DNA of 64,000 nt, from assembly GCF_001428865.1 (NCBI RefSeq), contig NZ_LMIV01000004.1, positions 4,061-68,060 on the forward strand, given 5' to 3'. Both the position numbers and the translations under genes were made by a program. Positions 53,228 through 62,462 of this stretch are shown here, piece after piece. Under the pieces are notes generated by a model, which was not told where the DNA came from, made no database searches, and was given only the letters and a program-made list of their open reading frames with translations. Source of the stretch: Sphingomonas sp. Root241 (lineage in GTDB: Bacteria > Pseudomonadota > Alphaproteobacteria > Sphingomonadales > Sphingomonadaceae). Within the stretch, counting starts at the first letter, position 1, and the number at the start of each line of letters is the position of its first letter.

Positions 53228-54652
53228 ATGAAGCCTGGATATGTCCTGCGGTCGGTGATCGCCGCTGCCTCGCTGATGACGATCGCGCAGACCAGTGCCA
53301 AGGCGCAGCCGGCCGAGGCGCCGGCCCGGCCCAATCTGGTGGTGTTCCTCGCCGACGATCTCGGCAACGATCTGACGCCGTGGGGCGACAGGAATGTGCG
53401 GGCGCCGAATATCGCCAGGCTGGCGCAAGACGGGATGGTGTTCGATCGGGCCTTCGTCGCCTCGCCGGCGTGCGCGCCGAGCCGCGCGGCCTTGCTCACC
53501 GGGCTGATGCCCGCGCGCAACGGCGCCGAGGCCAACCAGAAGCCGCCGCGCGCGGATGTCCGCAAGCTGCCTTCGTATCTGCAGGCGCTCGGCTATGAGG
53601 TCGTCGCGTTCGGCAAGGTCTCGCATTACAAGCAGACGGGCATGTACGGCTTCGATCATTTCGAGCACGACACGTTCCACGATCCCGACGGCGTCGCCTC
53701 GGCGATCGGCTGGCTCAAGGCGCGCAAGGACAAGAGGCCGCTGGCGATCTTCGTCGGCAGCAACTGGCCGCACGTGCCCTGGCCGGAAAGTGCCGAGGGT
53801 TATGATCCGGCGGCGATCTCGCTGCCGCCGAAGACAGTGGACACGCCGACGACGCGCGATGCGCGGGCACGCTACTACGCGGCGGTGTCGAAGCTCGACA
53901 AGGAAGTGGGCAACACGCTCGAGGCCGTCGATCAGGTCCTGGGCAAGGACACGTTCGTGCTGTTCTCGTCCGATCACGGCGCGCAATGGCCGTTCGGCAA
54001 GTGGAACCTCTACGACACCGGCATTCGCGTGCCGACGATCGCGCGCTGGGGCGGCCATATCCGGCCCGGCACGCGGACCGATGCGATGGTCAGCTGGATC
54101 GACATCCTGCCGACCCTGGTCGACGTGGCGGGGGGCAAGGCGCCTGCTGGAATCGACGGCAAGACATTCGCGCCGGTGCTCCGCGGCGAGACCGACAAGG
54201 GCCGCAGCGAGATCTACACGACGCACAACAACGACGGCAGCATCAACGTCTATCCGATGCGCAGCGTGCGAACCGATCGCTGGAAGTATATCAGCAATCT
54301 CCATCCCGAATATGTCTATACGACGCATATCGACCAGTGGGTGAAGCGTGTGGATTCGGGGAAATATTTCCCCTCCTGGCGTGAGGCCGCAAAGGGCGAT
54401 CCGGCCGCGAAGGCAATCGTCGACGCTTATTATCGTCGCCCGAAGGAAGAGCTCTACGACCTCTCGGTGGATCCCGACGAGAAGCACAATCTCGCCGCCG
54501 ATCCCCGGCATGCAGACGTGCTGAAGTCGCTGCGATTCCGGCTCGCGGCATGGCGTGCCGAGCAGCACGACGACCATCCAGTGGAAGGGAAGCCGCATTT
54601 CGAGGAAGGCTCGCTTTATGGCGAGCCGGACCCGGACCCGAAGCCGCAGTAG
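53228..54652 (+). CDS. Exported arylsulfatase-family sulfatase
   Basis: This 474-residue enzyme has a signal peptide ending SAKAQ. The type I sulfatase motif Cys-Ala-Pro-Ser-Arg is at 82-86, where Cys82 must be oxidised to formylglycine by an FGE enzyme encoded elsewhere. Metal ligands are LADDLG (Asp43, Asp44) and LFSSDHGAQW. It is closest in layout to iduronate/heparan-type carbohydrate sulfatases. AAGGAG six bases before the ATG fixes the start. Its place after a sigma/anti-sigma-controlled receptor suggests induction by a sulfated polysaccharide. Confidence 0.92.
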   Translation: MKPGYVLRSVIAAASLMTIAQTSAKAQPAEAPARPNLVVFLADDLGNDLTPWGDRNVRAPNIARLAQDGMVFDRAFVASPACAPSRAALLTGLMPARNGAEANQKPPRADVRKLPSYLQALGYEVVAFGKVSHYKQTGMYGFDHFEHDTFHDPDGVASAIGWLKARKDKRPLAIFVGSNWPHVPWPESAEGYDPAAISLPPKTVDTPTTRDARARYYAAVSKLDKEVGNTLEAVDQVLGKDTFVLFSSDHGAQWPFGKWNLYDTGIRVPTIARWGGHIRPGTRTDAMVSWIDILPTLVDVAGGKAPAGIDGKTFAPVLRGETDKGRSEIYTTHNNDGSINVYPMRSVRTDRWKYISNLHPEYVYTTHIDQWVKRVDSGKYFPSWREAAKGDPAAKAIVDAYYRRPKEELYDLSVDPDEKHNLAADPRHADVLKSLRFRLAAWRAEQHDDHPVEGKPHFEEGSLYGEPDPDPKPQ

Positions 54653-54737
54653 TGGTTAGACAGCGCCACCGGAGCGTGCGAGGACGTCTTCCGCAGGCGC
54701 TGGCCTTGAGCGGGATTATCGTTACAGGTCCCGCGCA

Positions 54738-55859
54738 ATGTCGCGGCTTGCCCAGCATCTCGAAGATCTTCAACGATTGGAGGCGCTCGGACGTCTTCGA
54801 ACGCTCCGGCCGCGTCTGGGCACGGATTTCGCTTCGAACGACTATCTTGCGCTCGGTACCGCTTCGCGCATCGGCGAAGCGGTACAGGCCGCGATCGCGC
54901 GCGGCGTACCTGTCGGCTCGGGGGGATCCCGGCTGCTGCGCGGCAACGACTCTGAGCATATGCTGCTCGAAGCCGAGGCCGCGGCGTTCTTCGGGGCGGA
55001 GGCGGCACTGTTCTTCTCGAGCGGCTATGCGGCAAATGTCGCGGCCTTCGCGGCGCTTCCGCAACGCGGAGATCTCGTCGTCTACGACGCGCTCATTCAT
55101 GCGAGCGCGCATGACGGCATGCGGCTTGGACGCGCCGAAACGATCGGCGTCGCGCACAATAATGCTGGTGCGTTCGAGGATGCGGTAACGGATTGGCGCC
55201 GGCGCGGCGGAACGGGGCGTGCGTGGATCGCAGTGGAGAGCCTCTACTCGATGGACGGCGACCGCGCGCCGCTGGCCGATCTCGTCGGCATCGCCGGGCG
55301 GCACGACGCTCTGCTGCTCATCGACGAGGCGCATGCGACGGGAGTGTTCGGCAAGGATGGTTCGGGGCTCGCCGGTGACTTCCACAATGCGGACAACATC
55401 GTCACGCTTCACACCTGCGGCAAGGCGCTGGGATGTGAGGGGGCGTTGCTCTGCCTGCCGGCGACTTTGCGCGATTTCATGGTCAATCGCGCGCGTCCGT
55501 TCATCTTCTCGACCGCGCCGTCGCCTTTGATGGCAGCCGCCGTCCGCGAGGCACTGCGCTGCCTTGTCGACGAGCCCGGACGTCGCGCTGCGCTGCGCGC
55601 GCTTGTCGCGCACGCCGAAGGCGCGCTCGCCGGCTGCGGCGTCCGGCCGACCGGAAGCCAGATCCTGCCCCTGATCGTCGGCGACGACGTGCCCGCCATG
55701 GCGCTCGCCGCCGCGCTGCAGGCTCGCGGCTTCGACGTTCGCGGCATTCGCCCGCCGACGGTGCCGGCCGGCACCGCACGGCTGCGCATCTCGTTGACTC
55801 TCAATGCCAGCCACGCGGATGTCGATGCGCTCGCCGCGGCCATCGAAGCAGTGCAATGA
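54738..55859 (+). CDS. bioF: 8-amino-7-oxononanoate synthase BioF
   Basis: This 373-residue PLP enzyme condenses pimeloyl-thioester with alanine, the first committed step of biotin ring assembly. The N-terminal FASNDYLALG and the GSGGSRLLRGN loop are diagnostic. LLLIDEAHATGVFG carries the PLP-contact Asp/His and Lys229 lies in LHTCGKALG. It overlaps bioD by four bases. There is no bioB, bioC or bioH in the window, so the operon is split. Confidence 0.95.
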   Translation: MSRLAQHLEDLQRLEALGRLRTLRPRLGTDFASNDYLALGTASRIGEAVQAAIARGVPVGSGGSRLLRGNDSEHMLLEAEAAAFFGAEAALFFSSGYAANVAAFAALPQRGDLVVYDALIHASAHDGMRLGRAETIGVAHNNAGAFEDAVTDWRRRGGTGRAWIAVESLYSMDGDRAPLADLVGIAGRHDALLLIDEAHATGVFGKDGSGLAGDFHNADNIVTLHTCGKALGCEGALLCLPATLRDFMVNRARPFIFSTAPSPLMAAAVREALRCLVDEPGRRAALRALVAHAEGALAGCGVRPTGSQILPLIVGDDVPAMALAAALQARGFDVRGIRPPTVPAGTARLRISLTLNASHADVDALAAAIEAVQ

Positions 55860-56476
55860 GGGGGCGCAATCTCGTCGTCACCGGCACCGATACCGATATC
55901 GGCAAGACCGTGTTCGCGGCCGGCCTCGCCGCCGCGATGGGAGCCGCCTACTGGAAGCCGATCCAGGCCGGGCTAGAGGATGGCGGCGACAGCGTTCGCG
56001 TGGCCGCGCTTGGCGTGAAGTCGGCGCTGCCCGAAGCCTATCGCTTGAGCACGCCCTGCTCGCCGCATCGCGCGGCCTCGCTCGACGGCGTTCGCATCGA
56101 CTTGGAGAAACTGGCGCTCCCGGCGCTCGCCGGGCCGCTGGTCGTCGAAGGGGCGGGGGGCGTCCTCGTGCCCATTCAAGACGACTTGCTCTATGCAGAT
56201 CTATTCGCACGGTGGCAGGCTCCCGTGGTGCTCGTCGCGCGCACCGCGCTCGGGACGATCAACCACAGCCTGCTCTCGATCGAAGCGTTGCGCGCGCGCG
56301 GGGTGCCGATCCTCGGCATCGCCTTTGTGGGGCCGTCGGTGCCCGACAGCGAGGAGACGATCGAGCGCCTGGGGGGCGTGCGACGGCTGGGGCGCCTGCC
56401 ATGGCTCGATCCGCTCGATGCCGAAACGCTGGCGGCGGCGTTTGCGAATGCTTTCGATATGGAGGAATTCGCGTGA
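55856..56476 (+). CDS. bioD: Dethiobiotin synthetase BioD
   Basis: This 206-residue ATP-dependent ligase closes the ureido ring on diaminopelargonate. The P-loop GTDTDIGKT (about residues 11-19) is the BioD form. YWKPIQAGLEDGGDS supplies the catalytic Lys and substrate contacts, and VVEGAGGVLVPI is the second ATP segment. It is slightly short but complete. It overlaps bioA by four bases, so the order is bioF-bioD-bioA. Confidence 0.94.
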   Translation: MRGRNLVVTGTDTDIGKTVFAAGLAAAMGAAYWKPIQAGLEDGGDSVRVAALGVKSALPEAYRLSTPCSPHRAASLDGVRIDLEKLALPALAGPLVVEGAGGVLVPIQDDLLYADLFARWQAPVVLVARTALGTINHSLLSIEALRARGVPILGIAFVGPSVPDSEETIERLGGVRRLGRLPWLDPLDAETLAAAFANAFDMEEFA

Positions 56477-57723
56477 GCGTCTCCGCCATCTGGCACCCGT
56501 TTACCCAGCACGGCCTCGGCGAGCCGATCCCCGAGGTGGTGCGTGCGGAGGGTGCGGCGCTCCATACCGCGGACGGACGGCGGATCGTGGATGCCATCTC
56601 GTCCTGGTGGGTCACCACCCATGGTCATTGCCACCCCGTGATCATGGCGGCGATCCGGGAGGCCGCGGGACAGCTCGACCAGATCATCTTCGCGGGCTGG
56701 ACCCACGCGCCTGCCGAGGCGGTCGCGGCGGGATTGCGGGCGCTGATGCCACCAGCGCTGGCGCGGGTGTTCTTTTCGGATTCCGGATCGACCAGCGTCG
56801 AGGTCGCGCTCAAGATGGCGCTCGGCTATTGGCGCAATCGCGGCGAGCCCAGGCATCGCATCATCGTGATGGCGCACAGCTATCATGGCGACACGATCGG
56901 CGCGATGTCGGTCGGCGCGCGCGGCGTGTTCAACCAAGCCTATTCCCCTTTGCTGTTCGACGTGGCGACGATCCCGTTTCCCGCGGCCGGTGCGGAGCAG
57001 GAGACGCTGGACGCGCTCGAGGCGTTCTGCCGGGAAAAGCCCGCGGCGCTGATCGTCGAGCCCTTGGTGCTGGGCGCCGGCGGGATGCTGATCTATCCGG
57101 CCCGGGTGCTCGCGGAGATGCGCCGCATCTGTTCGCAGCACGGCGTGCTGTTCATCGCCGACGAGGTGATGACCGGCTGGGGGCGGACCGGGACTTTGCT
57201 CGCCTGTGAGCAAGCCGGCGTAGTTCCCGACATCCTGTGTCTGTCCAAAGGGCTGACCGGTGGCGCGGTGCCACTGGCGGTGACGATGGCGACCGAGCCC
57301 ATCTACGCCGCGCATTATGCCAATGACCGCGCGCGGATGTTCTTCCACTCCTCCAGCTATACCGCCAATCCGATCGCCTGCGCCGCGGCGGCCGCGAACA
57401 TCGCGATCTGGCGCGAGGAGCCGGTGCTCGGGCGAGTCGCCGCGCTGGCCAGATCCCAGGCCGTCCGGCTGGAGCGGCTGGCCAGCACGCCGGGCGTGCA
57501 CAATGCGCGTGCCCTTGGCACGATTGCGGCAGTAGAGCTCGGCGCGGGGGAGGGCGCCTATCTCTCGGCGCTGGGGCCGCGACTGTTGCGGTTCTTCGCG
57601 GACCGCGACCTGCTGCTTCGGCCGCTCGGCAACACCGTCTACGTGATGCCGCCTTATTGTATCGGCGATGCAGATCTCGATGCGATCTGGGACGCGATAG
57701 GGGAAGCGGCGGGATTTGTCTGA
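56473..57723 (+). CDS. bioA: Adenosylmethionine-8-amino-7-oxononanoate aminotransferase BioA
   Basis: This 416-residue class III aminotransferase uses S-adenosylmethionine as amino donor to make diaminopelargonate. The family marker HPFTQH follows the start, SSWWVTTHGHCHP binds substrate, ADEVMTGWGRTG holds the PLP Asp, and Lys259 lies in LCLSKGLTGG. The GTG at 56473 overlaps the bioD stop. The operon appears to end here. Confidence 0.95.
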   Translation: MSVSAIWHPFTQHGLGEPIPEVVRAEGAALHTADGRRIVDAISSWWVTTHGHCHPVIMAAIREAAGQLDQIIFAGWTHAPAEAVAAGLRALMPPALARVFFSDSGSTSVEVALKMALGYWRNRGEPRHRIIVMAHSYHGDTIGAMSVGARGVFNQAYSPLLFDVATIPFPAAGAEQETLDALEAFCREKPAALIVEPLVLGAGGMLIYPARVLAEMRRICSQHGVLFIADEVMTGWGRTGTLLACEQAGVVPDILCLSKGLTGGAVPLAVTMATEPIYAAHYANDRARMFFHSSSYTANPIACAAAAANIAIWREEPVLGRVAALARSQAVRLERLASTPGVHNARALGTIAAVELGAGEGAYLSALGPRLLRFFADRDLLLRPLGNTVYVMPPYCIGDADLDAIWDAIGEAAGFV

Positions 57724-57870
57724 AAATGGCGCGGATGATCCTCGGCGCAGCGCTTCGAACCCGGCTCCCCTGATCTGAACGCCGTCCCTGTTCGCCGTGC
57801 CATTGTCGACTGAATCGGCCGAAAATAGCGGTCTTGGCGTCCGCGGATTGCCCGGCTATGGCGAAGTCGT

Positions 57871-57945
57871 GCCGGTTTAGCTCAGTGGTAGAGCAATGCT
57901 TTTGTAAAGCGGAGGTCGTGGGTTCGAATCCTACAACCGGCACCA
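57871..57945 (+). tRNA. tRNA-Thr (anticodon TGT)
   Basis: The acceptor arms GCCGGTT and AACCGGC pair over seven bases and the 3' CCA is encoded (57943-57945). The D arm is GCTC/GAGC and the T arm contains GTTCGAATC. The anticodon loop is TTTGTAA with TGT at 57903-57905, decoding ACA threonine codons. The anticodon stem is weak: only three Watson-Crick pairs plus a wobble, and an A-G opposition at the top. Confidence 0.93.
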
Positions 57946-58264
57946 TCCTCGCAAGCAAACCGACGCGTTCAGTGCCGATCCGGCTCGACGCGGGAGCCGA
58001 TCATCGTCGCGCGTGCCCGCCGCGGTGCCGCGGGCACTCCGCCAATGGCCCGCCCCCTCTCGGATCCAGCTGCGGCACGTTCGGATTCGAGGTGAGCCAA
58101 TATCCTGGCCATACGACGTACCGAACTCATGGTCGTCGCTTCAGCGGCAAGGATGGAGGGCAGTGAACCCGGATCGCCGCGCACACAAAAAACCTGATCA
58201 CTTCAATTCCTCGTGACGGGCAGCGCGAGGTATCTGGCGGGGCCTTCACCTGCTCGCAAGCGCC

Positions 58265-58282
58265 GTTTACAACTTGTTACAC
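58265..58282 (-). promoter_or_regulatory. TGTAA direct-repeat site A, candidate OmpR-family operator
   Basis: On the minus strand it reads GTGTAACAAGTTGTAAAC, two TGTAA half-sites exactly ten bases apart. A ten-base-spaced direct repeat is the usual binding pattern of OmpR/PhoB-family regulators. One such regulator is encoded at 62459-63154. Three related sites occur in the two gaps flanking that operon. Confidence 0.55.
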
Positions 58283-58338
58283 CGCGCGTCGGCGGGCTGG
58301 AGCTTCAATGCATCCAGCCTCGTTTCGCTCCCGCAAGA

Positions 58339-58357
58339 ATTGTAAAATGTCGTAACA
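58339..58357 (+). promoter_or_regulatory. TGTAA direct-repeat site B, candidate OmpR-family operator
   Basis: TGTAA at 58341 and CGTAA at 58351 are ten bases apart, followed by C as in the other sites. It lies about 150 bases before the lipoprotein ATG and faces that gene, so it is the best candidate for activating it. Confidence 0.5.
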
Positions 58358-58501
58358 TCAAAGGTTTCTTCCTGACTTCAGCTACTCTGAGCGCGGCCTT
58401 CCCAGGCCTTGCCGGATCGAATTTCGAGTCATGCCTCCGCCGAGTTGAGCTTGAGCGGCAGTTTCGTCTATGGGCGGCAGGATCGCGGAAAGGGTATGCA
58501 G

Positions 58502-59008
58502 ATGAGGCGAGTTGTGGCCGCGGCATTGATCATGGCGCTTGCAGCCTGCACCTCTCCTGTCGGACGTGAAGGCCCGGTGCCGCCAGCCGGCAAGGCACTT
58601 GACGACGCCAGCTTCGTCCTTGCGTCCGCGCCAATCGCGGGCGACTCTGTCGCTTCCGAGATGGTCTCGCTCATGCGCCGTGCACTGGTTGCCAAAGGAT
58701 ATCGCGAGGCGCCGGACGGCCGATACCGGCTCGAGGTCGGTCTGGCGGTGGCGCCCTTGCAAGTGGCGGTTCGCGGCGACGGAGATGGCCCGATCAGCCG
58801 GGAAGAGGCCCGCAATCCGGTCGTTCTGTGCCGCCCCCGGCGTTATGTGCTCACCACCGGGATGATCGATCGCACCGACGGCAAGCTGCTGTTCCGCAAT
58901 ATGACGGCCGCGCGGCATTGCGGAACCTCGCTCGACAAGCTTCTCCCGCGCATGGTCGAAGCCGCCATCAGCAGTCAGGCGTCGCCGCCGGGAGGGCGGG
59001 GATCCTGA
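58502..59008 (+). CDS. Small lipoprotein of unknown function
   Basis: This 168-residue precursor has a typical lipoprotein signal: MRRVVAAALIMALAACTS with the lipobox Leu-Ala-Ala-Cys. The mature part is a single domain with YRLEVGLAVAPLQVAV and VVLCRPRRYVLTTGMIDRTDGKLLFRN strands, similar in style to DUF4136-like lipoproteins. The ATG at 58502 has GGAAAGGG upstream; an ATG at 58496 would add two residues. Its 3' end overlaps the convergent kinase gene by 41 bases. Two candidate regulator sites lie upstream, so it may be the output of the adjacent two-component system. Confidence 0.72.
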   Translation: MRRVVAAALIMALAACTSPVGREGPVPPAGKALDDASFVLASAPIAGDSVASEMVSLMRRALVAKGYREAPDGRYRLEVGLAVAPLQVAVRGDGDGPISREEARNPVVLCRPRRYVLTTGMIDRTDGKLLFRNMTAARHCGTSLDKLLPRMVEAAISSQASPPGGRGS

Positions 59009-61148
59009 CGATGAAACGAGAGCCGTTCGGCGTCGCCTCCTGATAGCGAAGACTGCCGCCATGCCGCTCGGCTACTGCGCGGACATAAGCGAGACCGAGG
59101 CCGACGCTTGGTTGGGTGTCGGAACTGGTACTGTCGTAAGGCGCGGCCAGTCTGGCACGCCGCTCGGGCGGCACGCCAGGACCACGATCTTCCACCAGAA
59201 CCTCGAACCAGCCGCCGCGCACGTCCCGGATCTCGTGGATCGCGCAATTGATCTCGCAGCCTTCGGGGCTGAACCTCACCGCGTTGTCGAGAAGGTTCAG
59301 GAATGCCCGGGTGAGGGCGTGCCTTTCGCCCGCAACGCAGCGGAATTCGTCGGCGGCCGGCGTGACGATCCGTACGCCTTTTTTCGTAGCCTGCGGCCAC
59401 AATGCGTCGGCGGCCTCTCCTAGGCAGTCGTGAAGATCGGTCTCCTCGGGATCGAAGCGGGTTTCGCGCAGTCGCGCGAGCTGGACGAAATTGTCGGCGA
59501 GCCCAAGCGTGCGTCGGGCATGATAGCCGATTTTGTCGGCCACTTCCGGTGAAAGCGCAGCGCCACCTGCGCTCTCGATCAGCGTGATGATCGAGGCCTG
59601 CGGCGAGCGCATGTCATGGCTGAGGAATTCGAGCGCCTGCGACCGGTCGCTCTCGGCGGCGCGAATATCAGTGATGTCCGCGAGGAGATGGATCCAGCCC
59701 CGCTGCGCACCGGCAGCATCGGCCAGGGAAGAGCGCCGTGCCGAGAAATGACGCCCGTCAGCTACGATCAGGTCCTGGGACGGTGTTCCATCCTCGACGC
59801 GCCGGAGCAGATCGGGAACCTCTTCGAGCAATGCCGCCGCGCCGCGATTGGTCACGAGGACCTCTCCGTCGAGGGTCGTCACGATGAGCGGGTCGGTCAC
59901 GCCCTCGATCGTATCGCTGACGAGCCGCTTCAGGTCCCGAAGCGCCGCGATCGATCCACTGAGAGCAACAGCGTTCCTGCCCGTCCGATCGAGCTGCGCG
60001 CCGTCCATCGGCGCAGCACCGACATCGCCGGAAAGCCGTGCCAGCTCGGACGAGACTGCCTTGTCGATCGCATGCAGCCGCCGCCAGCCCCAGAGCGGGT
60101 AGACGAAGAGCACACCCAGCAATGCCGGGCTCGGCGGTAGCCACAGGCCCGCGGCCGCCATGAGCAAGACAGGGCTCGCCATCAGCAGGAGGAACACCGC
60201 CAGCGATGCAATCAGGGCTCCCGACGGCCTCAGCACCCAGAACAGCGCCAATAACATGATGGCGGGAAGCGCGCCCGCGACGAGCCGGACGGCAAGCGAG
60301 GCTTCGTGCACGAAGCGGTCGGCGAGCAAGGCATTGAGCAGATTGGCCTGAACCTCCACGCCGGCAAGCGTGCCTGCGCCAGCGACGTCGTGACGGTCGC
60401 CGAGGCCGCCGGCGCGCGCGCCCACGAGGACAATGCGATCGCGCACGAAATCCGCAGGCAGCCGCCCGCGCAGCAGATCGTCGAACGAAACGGTGCGGAA
60501 AGCGCCTGCCGACTGGTAGGGAACCAGCACCGTCATGTCGCCGCTGCGGGAAGCGCGGGCGAACGCCGGAGAGGGGTGGCCCAGCGCCAGCCTGTACGCT
60601 TGCTCGGCGAGGTGCGGCCAGCGCCGTTTGCCGTCATCGACTTCGAGCAGGCCGGCTCTGGCGGTGCCGTCTGCCTCATGCGGAAGCGCAACCTGCCCCA
60701 GTGCGGCCGCTGCATTGCCGATCGGCCCGACCGGTGGGACGGTCTCGAAGGGGAGGCCATTGACGCCGGGTACATCGAACAGGACGGGGAGTGCGACGCG
60801 CGCCTGCCGCAGGGCTCCGCCGAGCTCCGCATCTTCCCCTGCCGATCTGCCCGGTTCAGTGAAGAGCACATCATAAGCGATAGCTGCGGGCTTCGCCGCC
60901 GCCAGCTTCCGGATCGCGGCGCCATGCACGCTTCGCCGCCACGGCCATTGTCCTGTCGCTGCGATGCTCGCATCGTCGATCGTCACGAGGAGGATCCGAT
61001 CGGACGGGGGCGCCGCCCGCAGCTCTAGCACCACGTCATAGATCGCATCGTCGATCTTCGACGTGGCGCGGCTCCACGTAATGCCGACGCTCAGTGCGAG
61101 CACCAGGACCGCGATGGCGCACCACTCCAGCAAGAGCCGCCGGCGCAA
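58968..61148 (-). CDS. CHASE2-domain sensor histidine kinase
   Basis: This 726-residue membrane kinase has a first membrane segment at residues 8-25 and an extracellular CHASE2 domain at about 30-280. Three more membrane segments follow at about 288-352, then a PAS-like region at about 410-500. The HisKA helix carries the phospho-acceptor His511 (LSHDMRSP). The ATPase domain has the N box (LNLLDNAVRF), DRGPGVP and GLGLAYVRAV. The start is a TTG three bases after the FecR-LysM gene. It phosphorylates, presumably, the regulator at the head of the operon. The ligand is unknown. Confidence 0.92.
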   Translation of the reverse strand: MRRRLLLEWCAIAVLVLALSVGITWSRATSKIDDAIYDVVLELRAAPPSDRILLVTIDDASIAATGQWPWRRSVHGAAIRKLAAAKPAAIAYDVLFTEPGRSAGEDAELGGALRQARVALPVLFDVPGVNGLPFETVPPVGPIGNAAAALGQVALPHEADGTARAGLLEVDDGKRRWPHLAEQAYRLALGHPSPAFARASRSGDMTVLVPYQSAGAFRTVSFDDLLRGRLPADFVRDRIVLVGARAGGLGDRHDVAGAGTLAGVEVQANLLNALLADRFVHEASLAVRLVAGALPAIMLLALFWVLRPSGALIASLAVFLLLMASPVLLMAAAGLWLPPSPALLGVLFVYPLWGWRRLHAIDKAVSSELARLSGDVGAAPMDGAQLDRTGRNAVALSGSIAALRDLKRLVSDTIEGVTDPLIVTTLDGEVLVTNRGAAALLEEVPDLLRRVEDGTPSQDLIVADGRHFSARRSSLADAAGAQRGWIHLLADITDIRAAESDRSQALEFLSHDMRSPQASIITLIESAGGAALSPEVADKIGYHARRTLGLADNFVQLARLRETRFDPEETDLHDCLGEAADALWPQATKKGVRIVTPAADEFRCVAGERHALTRAFLNLLDNAVRFSPEGCEINCAIHEIRDVRGGWFEVLVEDRGPGVPPERRARLAAPYDSTSSDTQPSVGLGLAYVRAVAERHGGSLRYQEATPNGSRFIVRIPALPAATPDC

Positions 61149-61151
61149 GCG

Positions 61152-62462
61152 CTATCGTCTCCGGGATCCGGAAGGTGCCGTGATCGTTAGCTTCTCCGGA
61201 TCGGTCCACGTTTCGGTGACTTCGCCTTCCTCGACCTGGAGCAACCCCAGGCGCCAGAAATAGAGACCGGCTGGAAGATCCTGAAGCGTGAGCCCATCGT
61301 GAACCAGCGCGACTTCGTCGACCACCGGCCGCGTATTGGGCGAGCCGCGCATCAGCTGGAATCGATATCTCCGAATCCCGCGCCCTGCACCCGACCACCG
61401 AAAGCGATAGCCGTGCTCGCCCGCCTCGACCCTCCCGTGGATCGAGGCGAGCCGGCGTGTGAAGCTGTAGGATTGCGCCAGCCCCTCCAGCCCGCTCGGT
61501 GCGACTGCGGATATGCGTACGAAGAGATTGCCGTTGGGGATTGCCGCAAGGGCAAACACTCCACGGTCGGAGAATTGTTCGGCGACATTGTCGATGAACC
61601 CGGCATCGGTCGCGATCACCGCGCGATATCGGACCGCCCCTTCCAGTGGCTGCGCTCGGAATTCGACGAGATCCCCCGTCTGGAGCGTCGCGGGATCCTG
61701 AAGAGCCGGAGCCGGCAAAAGCTTTTCGGCGTGCGGCGTGCCATCAGCGCCCAGCGTCGCGCCGAGAGCCCTGTCCAGCGCCAGCGCGTTCGATCCCCCC
61801 GGCTGCGAGAAGACGACCTGGCCCGCGAGAACCTCGGTCGCCGCCGCCGTGCGAGACTCCTCGAACGACACGCGAAACTCGGTGCCGCGAACCGCGGTCA
61901 TGCTGACCGGCGTGCGGATCCGGTAGCGTCCGAAATGGGAGTCCAGCGGCGTGACCTTCGTCTCGAGCCGCCCCTTTTGCACGTCGATTCGGTAGTCGAT
62001 CGCGCCGGTCAGGAGGATCCGGCGCAGTTCGCGAATGCGAACGCGGCTCTGCGACGGGATCACGACCTGCGATCGATCCGCGAGGATCAGCGTGACGAAG
62101 CTGTTCGTGGCGGTGGCGATGTCGGTGCCCTCGCCGATCACCGCGCCGGCGGCCGGCATGACCATGCGACCGGCGACCGTCAGGCTGACGGAGCCGCGAT
62201 AGCTCGCCAGCCGGGCAGGTTCCACCTTGAAGCGCAGCCACGCGCGCGGGATGGTCAGCCGTCGCCCGACCGGCAACCGCTTTGGGTTGCGAATGCCCGC
62301 GAGGCTGAGCAGCGCCCACCAGCGACGTTCGGGAACCAGGAAATTCTGGCTCAACCGGTCAAGCGTATCGCCGCGCCGCACGACATAGGTGATGACATCA
62401 GCTTGCGGGGAAGGCGACACAGCGGCGGCGGTCTGCAGTGCGACCGCAAGAAACATGGTCAC
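61152..62462 (-). CDS. Secreted LysM-FecR domain protein
   Basis: This 436-residue exported protein has a signal peptide (MFLAVALQTAAAVSP) and a LysM peptidoglycan-binding module (ITYVVRRGDTLDRLSQNFL...LPVGRRLTIP) at about residues 24-72. A FecR domain follows (SFVTLILADRSQVVIPSQSRVRI and TPVSMTAVRGTEFRVSFEE), then beta-rich repeats near the C-terminus. It lies between the regulator and the kinase, so it probably presents a cell-wall or envelope signal to the CHASE2 domain. It is not a FecI partner, because no sigma factor is adjacent and no membrane anchor is seen. Confidence 0.9.
   Translation of the reverse strand: MTMFLAVALQTAAAVSPSPQADVITYVVRRGDTLDRLSQNFLVPERRWWALLSLAGIRNPKRLPVGRRLTIPRAWLRFKVEPARLASYRGSVSLTVAGRMVMPAAGAVIGEGTDIATATNSFVTLILADRSQVVIPSQSRVRIRELRRILLTGAIDYRIDVQKGRLETKVTPLDSHFGRYRIRTPVSMTAVRGTEFRVSFEESRTAAATEVLAGQVVFSQPGGSNALALDRALGATLGADGTPHAEKLLPAPALQDPATLQTGDLVEFRAQPLEGAVRYRAVIATDAGFIDNVAEQFSDRGVFALAAIPNGNLFVRISAVAPSGLEGLAQSYSFTRRLASIHGRVEAGEHGYRFRWSGAGRGIRRYRFQLMRGSPNTRPVVDEVALVHDGLTLQDLPAGLYFWRLGLLQVEEGEVTETWTDPEKLTITAPSGSRRR

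Larger units (their letters stand above)
57946..58501. other. Non-coding gap after tRNA-Thr with hairpin and two regulator sites
   Basis: These 556 bases hold no convincing gene. An eight-base perfect stem (GTGCCCGC at 58013-58020 with GCGGGCAC at 58030-58037) may end the tRNA transcript but has no T tract. Two TGTAA direct-repeat sites (listed separately) lie between 58265 and 58357 and presumably control the lipoprotein gene at 58502. No integrase or duplicated tRNA end was seen. Confidence 0.5.

Noticed and set aside
57871..58501. Mobile-element attachment site at the tRNA-Thr 3' end
   Set aside because: No integrase and no repeated copy of the tRNA end were found in the window.
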